DNA of 64,000 nt, from contig CANHHX010000002.1 in the NCBI GenBank assembly GCA_947461125.1, positions 25,331 to 89,330 on the forward strand. Reading direction: 5' to 3'. The notes beneath the pieces were generated by a model. That model saw nothing but the letters and a program-made list of their open reading frames with translations, made no database searches and had not been told where the DNA came from. Shown here one piece after another: positions 60,128 to 64,000 of the stretch (its first letter is position 1; every line of letters begins with the position of its first letter). The translations under genes and the position numbers were made by a program. Source of the DNA: Bacteroidota bacterium. GTDB lineage: Bacteria > Bacteroidota > Bacteroidia > Chitinophagales > Chitinophagaceae.

Positions 60128-60922
60128 ATGAAAAAAATATTCTTTCTTATATCGATTTGTGCCACCCTACTTATTGGTTGCGACAAAGAAATTAGCTTGG
60201 TGTTGGACAATAATGAGCCCGTGCTCGTTATTGATGGAAGTATTACAGATCAAGCCGGGCCTTATTTTGTGCAACTTTCCATGACTTCGCCCATTAACAA
60301 TCCAACGCGAGTTATTGGGGTTAACAACGCACGCGTTTTCATTACAGACCAAGCAGGAATTAAAGACAGTTTAGAATTTGTTAGCAACGGTTTATACCGA
60401 ACCAAAAAAATAAGAGGAACAGAAGGTGGTACTTACAACCTAGAAGTAATGGTCGATCAAAAAAAGTATACCGCTTCTAGTAGCATGCCCCAAAAAGTAA
60501 ACTTAGATAGCCTGCGCATTAATACTTTTCCATTTAACGGAGAAATCAGGTATAGTGTGATTCCTGTGTATCTAGACCCAGTAACGCTTGGTAACAGCTA
60601 CCGCTTTATTCAAAAAATAAACGATACCATCGATCCAACTTTTCACATCTTTAATGACAACCTAAACAATGGAAAAGTAAATCAACGACCACTTCGTGGA
60701 GGTGATGAGAAGTTAAAAATAAAACCACGTGACAATGTTTTTGTTGAAATGCAGTGCATTTCAAACGCTACTTATATCTACTATAACAGTCTCGACCAGC
60801 AAAGTGGCGCAGGACCTGGTGGTGGAACCGCACCATCAAATCCACCATCCAATATAGTAGGAGGTGCGCTAGGGATTTTTTCGGCACATACAGTGCAGCG
60901 GAAAACGATTACAATACGGTAA
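60128..60922 (+). CDS. DUF4249-family lipoprotein
   Basis: Lipobox LLIGC; EPVLVIDGSITDQAGPYFVQLSMTSPINN...GVNNARVFITDQAG; C-term NPPSNIVGGALGIFSAHTVQRKTI; paired with the TonB receptor. Confidence 0.9.
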   Translation: MKKIFFLISICATLLIGCDKEISLVLDNNEPVLVIDGSITDQAGPYFVQLSMTSPINNPTRVIGVNNARVFITDQAGIKDSLEFVSNGLYRTKKIRGTEGGTYNLEVMVDQKKYTASSSMPQKVNLDSLRINTFPFNGEIRYSVIPVYLDPVTLGNSYRFIQKINDTIDPTFHIFNDNLNNGKVNQRPLRGGDEKLKIKPRDNVFVEMQCISNATYIYYNSLDQQSGAGPGGGTAPSNPPSNIVGGALGIFSAHTVQRKTITIR

Positions 60923-60944
60923 ATAAAGTACCCAACCATCTCTT

Positions 60945-62411
60945 TTGGAAAAGCAAAAAATTAATATTGTCTGGTTTAAAAGAGACCTTCGGTTAACCGA
61001 TCATGAACCACTAGTAGCAGCACTTCACGCAGATATCCCCACCGTTTTATTGTATTGTTTTGAGCCCTCCATTATGGCCGGAGAAGATAGCGACCTAAGA
61101 CATTGGCGATTTGTCTACGAATCGATAGTAGACATGCAACTGGAACTCAATAAAAAAAATGCAACGCTCTATTATTTTCATAACGAAGTGAAACCCGTGC
61201 TATTAGGCTTACTAGAAGTCTATGACATTCAAAACATATATTCACATATAGAAGTAGGCAATAAAAAAACCTACGACCGGGATATAGACATACAAGCCTT
61301 TTGTATAGCGTATCAGATTGTTTGGAAAGAATTTCAAATACATGGTGTTATTCGAAAATTAAAATCGAGAAAAGATTGGAAGCAGCGCTGGGAAAAAACC
61401 ATGACATCGCCCATTATAGTTACGCCGGAAAATGATTGGAAAACAATTCAATTAAAAACGGAATTATACGAAGCGCTTAAAGGACCAGCCTTGTCAAAAA
61501 ATATTACAACACCACAACCAAATTTTCAAAAAGGTGGTGAAAGGCTGGCTTGGCGTTATTTAGAAAGCTTTATGCAGGACCGGCACAAAAATTATAGTTA
61601 CCATATATCTAAACCGCTTTTGAGTAGAAAAGGATGTAGTAGGATATCGCCCTATCTTGCTTATGGTAATATTAGTATGCGGTCTGTGTATCAATATACA
61701 TGTGCCGCCTACGCAAATGCCAAAAACAAACGCGCACTTTCTAATTTTATTTCACGTTTACACTGGCACTGTCATTTTATTCAAAAGTTTGAAGACGAAT
61801 GTAGAATGGAATTCGAACATGTGAACAGGGCTTATGACGCGATTACAAAACCTAAAAACGAATCTTATATTTTAGCATGGCAAGAAGGAAAAACAGGTAT
61901 TCCCATTGTAGATGCATGTATGCGTTGTTTAAAGGATACTGGCTATATCAATTTTAGAATGAGGGCCATGGTTGTTTCTTTTTTCGTGTATAATCTTTGG
62001 CAGGATTGGCGGGAGCTTCATTTTTTAGCACGTCAATTTTTAGATTATGAACCCGGTATTCATTACCCACAATTACAAATGCAATCGGGTGTTACCGGCA
62101 TCAATACCATTCGGATTTATAATCCCATTAAAAATTCGCAAGAACATGATAGCGAGGGATTGTTTATAAAACAATGGGTCAAAGAACTCAAAAACGTTCC
62201 CGCCAACCTTATTCATGAACCTTGGAAAATGAGCGCCATTGAACAAGCTTTATACGGTTGTATCATAGATAAAGACTACCCGTCACCCATTGTTGATATT
62301 GAACTATCTAGAAAAAAAGCCAGCGAGATTGTATGGGGTTTTAAAAAAACGGACCATGTGAAAACCGAAGGAAAAAGAATCTTAAAAAAACATACGAGTT
62401 CGTTACCGTAG
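60945..62411 (+). CDS. Cryptochrome/deoxyribodipyrimidine photolyase family protein, TTG start
   Basis: [107 protein letters not shown]. Confidence 0.93.
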   Translation: MEKQKINIVWFKRDLRLTDHEPLVAALHADIPTVLLYCFEPSIMAGEDSDLRHWRFVYESIVDMQLELNKKNATLYYFHNEVKPVLLGLLEVYDIQNIYSHIEVGNKKTYDRDIDIQAFCIAYQIVWKEFQIHGVIRKLKSRKDWKQRWEKTMTSPIIVTPENDWKTIQLKTELYEALKGPALSKNITTPQPNFQKGGERLAWRYLESFMQDRHKNYSYHISKPLLSRKGCSRISPYLAYGNISMRSVYQYTCAAYANAKNKRALSNFISRLHWHCHFIQKFEDECRMEFEHVNRAYDAITKPKNESYILAWQEGKTGIPIVDACMRCLKDTGYINFRMRAMVVSFFVYNLWQDWRELHFLARQFLDYEPGIHYPQLQMQSGVTGINTIRIYNPIKNSQEHDSEGLFIKQWVKELKNVPANLIHEPWKMSAIEQALYGCIIDKDYPSPIVDIELSRKKASEIVWGFKKTDHVKTEGKRILKKHTSSLP

Positions 62412-62431
62412 CGTTACCATCGGGGCATTTT

Positions 62432-62460
62432 AAAGCCCCAGTGATTAACACTGAGGCTTT
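62432..62460. terminator. Strong hairpin between photolyase gene and tRNA-Phe (likely bidirectional terminator)
   Basis: AAAGCC-C-CAGTG-ATTAA-CACTG-A-GGCTTT: two stacked stems with one internal mismatch. Confidence 0.6.
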
Positions 62461-62461
62461 G

Positions 62462-62534
62462 TGGTGTGGGCCGGGATCGAACCGGCGACACAAGGATTTT
62501 CAGTCCTTTGCTCTACCGACTGAGCTACCGCACC
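62462..62534 (-). tRNA. tRNA-Phe (GAA)
   Basis: Reverse complement GGTGCGGTAGCTCAGTCGGTAGAGCAAAGGACTGAAAATCCTTGTGTCGCCGGTTCGATCCCGGCCCACACCA folds as a cloverleaf; loop CTGAAAA gives anticodon GAA; CCA not encoded. Confidence 0.95.
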
Positions 62535-62599
62535 ATACCCATTCGGGGCAGCAAAAATAGGGGGATTTCACATATAATCCACAACTCAATCCATATTTT

Positions 62600-64000
62600 T
62601 TAAAATTCGCAATTCTTGGGTGTTCTAGCAAAAGCGATCACGTCTCTGATGTTGCCCATGCCAGTAACAAACTGCACCATTCTTTCAAATCCTAATCCAA
62701 AGCCAGCGTGCGGTACCGTACCAAAACGGCGGGTATCTAAATACCAACTCATTTCGTTTGTAGGAATGTGCATCTCTTCCATACGCGCCACTAATTTGTC
62801 GAGGCGTTCTTCTCTTTGTGAACCACCTACAATTTCTCCAATTCCTGGCGCTAAAATATCCATGGCAGCAACGGTTTGTTTGCCTGGCTCACAACCATCA
62901 TTTAAGCGCATATAAAACGCCTTAATAGCAGCTGGGTATCCAGTAACAATCACTGGCTTTTTAAAATGTTTTTCAACCAAATAACGCTCGTGCTCACTTT
63001 GCATATCAATGCCCCAGCTTACGTCGTATTTAAATTTCTTTTTCTTGTACGCCGGTGAATCTAATAAAATTGCAATCGCTTCGGTGTAGGTGATGCGCTC
63101 AAATTTACTATCGGTAACAAATTTTAGTTTTTCTATTAAACCAAACTCTTGTCTTTCGTTAGTAGGTTTTTGCTTTTCCTCTTCTGCTAAACGTTGGTCT
63201 AAAAACGCCAAATCATCGGCGCAATTTTCCATTGCATATTTGATGAGGTATTGAATAAATTCTTCTGCTAAATTTTGATTGTCTTCAATATCACAGAAAG
63301 CCATTTCTGGTTCAATCATCCAAAATTCTGCAAGGTGTCTGGTGGTATTAGAATTTTCGGCTCTAAATGTTGGGCCAAAAGTATAAATCTCTGAAAAGGC
63401 CATAGCGCCTAACTCTCCTTCTAGTTGACCACTCACCGTTAGGTTGGTACTTTTACCAAAAAAGTCTTGGGTAAAATCGATATCGCCACTTTCTGTTTTT
63501 GGTGCAGAGCCATCTACAGGTAATGTCGTTACTCTAAACATTTCACCCGCACCTTCTGCATCACTTGAGGTAATAATAGGCGTGTGTAAATACACAAATC
63601 CTTTTTCATTAAAAAACTGATGCACTGCAAATGCGAGTGCGTGTCTAATTCTAAATACGGCACTAAATGTATTTGTTCTAAAACGAAGGTGTGCAATCTC
63701 TCTTAAGAACTCGAGGCTATGTTTTTTAGGTTGAAGTGGGTATTGTTCTGCGTCACTATCACCTAGTATTTCTACGCTGGTAGCTTTTATTTCTACAGAT
63801 TGTCCTTTACCTAAGGATTCAATAAGTGTGCCTTCTACTTTTAAGGAAGCGCCCGTGGTTATGCGCTTTAAAGTAGCGTCGTCTAGTAAACCTAGTTCGG
63901 CAACTACCTGTATATTATGGTTAGTACTACCGTCATTTAGGGCAATAAACTGGTTGTTACGAAAGCTGCGCACCCAACCCATGGCGGTTACTTTTTGTCC
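62600..64000 (-). CDS. asnS: Asparaginyl-tRNA synthetase, N-terminus truncated by the window end
   Basis: [109 protein letters not shown]. Frame stays open to 64000. Confidence 0.96.
   Translation of the reverse strand, partial: GQKVTAMGWVRSFRNNQFIALNDGSTNHNIQVVAELGLLDDATLKRITTGASLKVEGTLIESLGKGQSVEIKATSVEILGDSDAEQYPLQPKKHSLEFLREIAHLRFRTNTFSAVFRIRHALAFAVHQFFNEKGFVYLHTPIITSSDAEGAGEMFRVTTLPVDGSAPKTESGDIDFTQDFFGKSTNLTVSGQLEGELGAMAFSEIYTFGPTFRAENSNTTRHLAEFWMIEPEMAFCDIEDNQNLAEEFIQYLIKYAMENCADDLAFLDQRLAEEEKQKPTNERQEFGLIEKLKFVTDSKFERITYTEAIAILLDSPAYKKKKFKYDVSWGIDMQSEHERYLVEKHFKKPVIVTGYPAAIKAFYMRLNDGCEPGKQTVAAMDILAPGIGEIVGGSQREERLDKLVARMEEMHIPTNEMSWYLDTRRFGTVPHAGFGLGFERMVQFVTGMGNIRDVIAFARTPKNCEF

Noticed and set aside
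1-64000. Search for mobile elements, prophage, toxin-antitoxin, defence islands or CRISPR arrays
   Set aside because: No transposase, integrase, phage structural, nuclease-helicase or repeat-spacer signature was recognised in the translations or by eye.

Overview
Chromosomal window from a Bacteroidota bacterium, probably Chitinophagaceae-like, judging from the SusC/SusD pair, TonB receptor plus DUF4249 pair, FG-GAP and SUMF1-type proteins and moderate AT richness. It is densely packed with ordinary metabolic and envelope genes. I saw no CRISPR array, prophage, transposase or rRNA. Main blocks: (1) carbohydrate-active genes at 1-7735 (DUF4838/GH20-like partial, CE1-like esterase, GH20, Gfo/Idh oxidoreductase, SUMF1 protein); (2) ApbE, MtgA, a cytochrome c/FG-GAP protein, RmuC; (3) 5-oxoprolinase PxpB-C-A with an NRAMP transporter; (4) MnmH, EamA and a glycosyltransferase; (5) a minus-strand block for non-phosphorylative L-fucose catabolism with FucP; (6) arginase and ornithine aminotransferase; (7) a photolyase/cryptochrome operon with flavin reductase; (8) YceI, b561-like, MoxR, VWA and DctA-like genes; (9) a SusCD/SGNH locus with a divergent unknown gene and strong inverted repeats between them; (10) a TonB receptor/DUF4249 pair, a third photolyase homologue, tRNA-Phe and AsnRS. 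The most unusual material is the photolyase operon at 40411-43639. It contains an FeS-BCP-family member that appears to have lost most Fe-S cluster cysteines, a flavin reductase, and a photolyase homologue with the FAD domain at the N terminus (apparently permuted). All family calls come from reading the translations; no database search was run.
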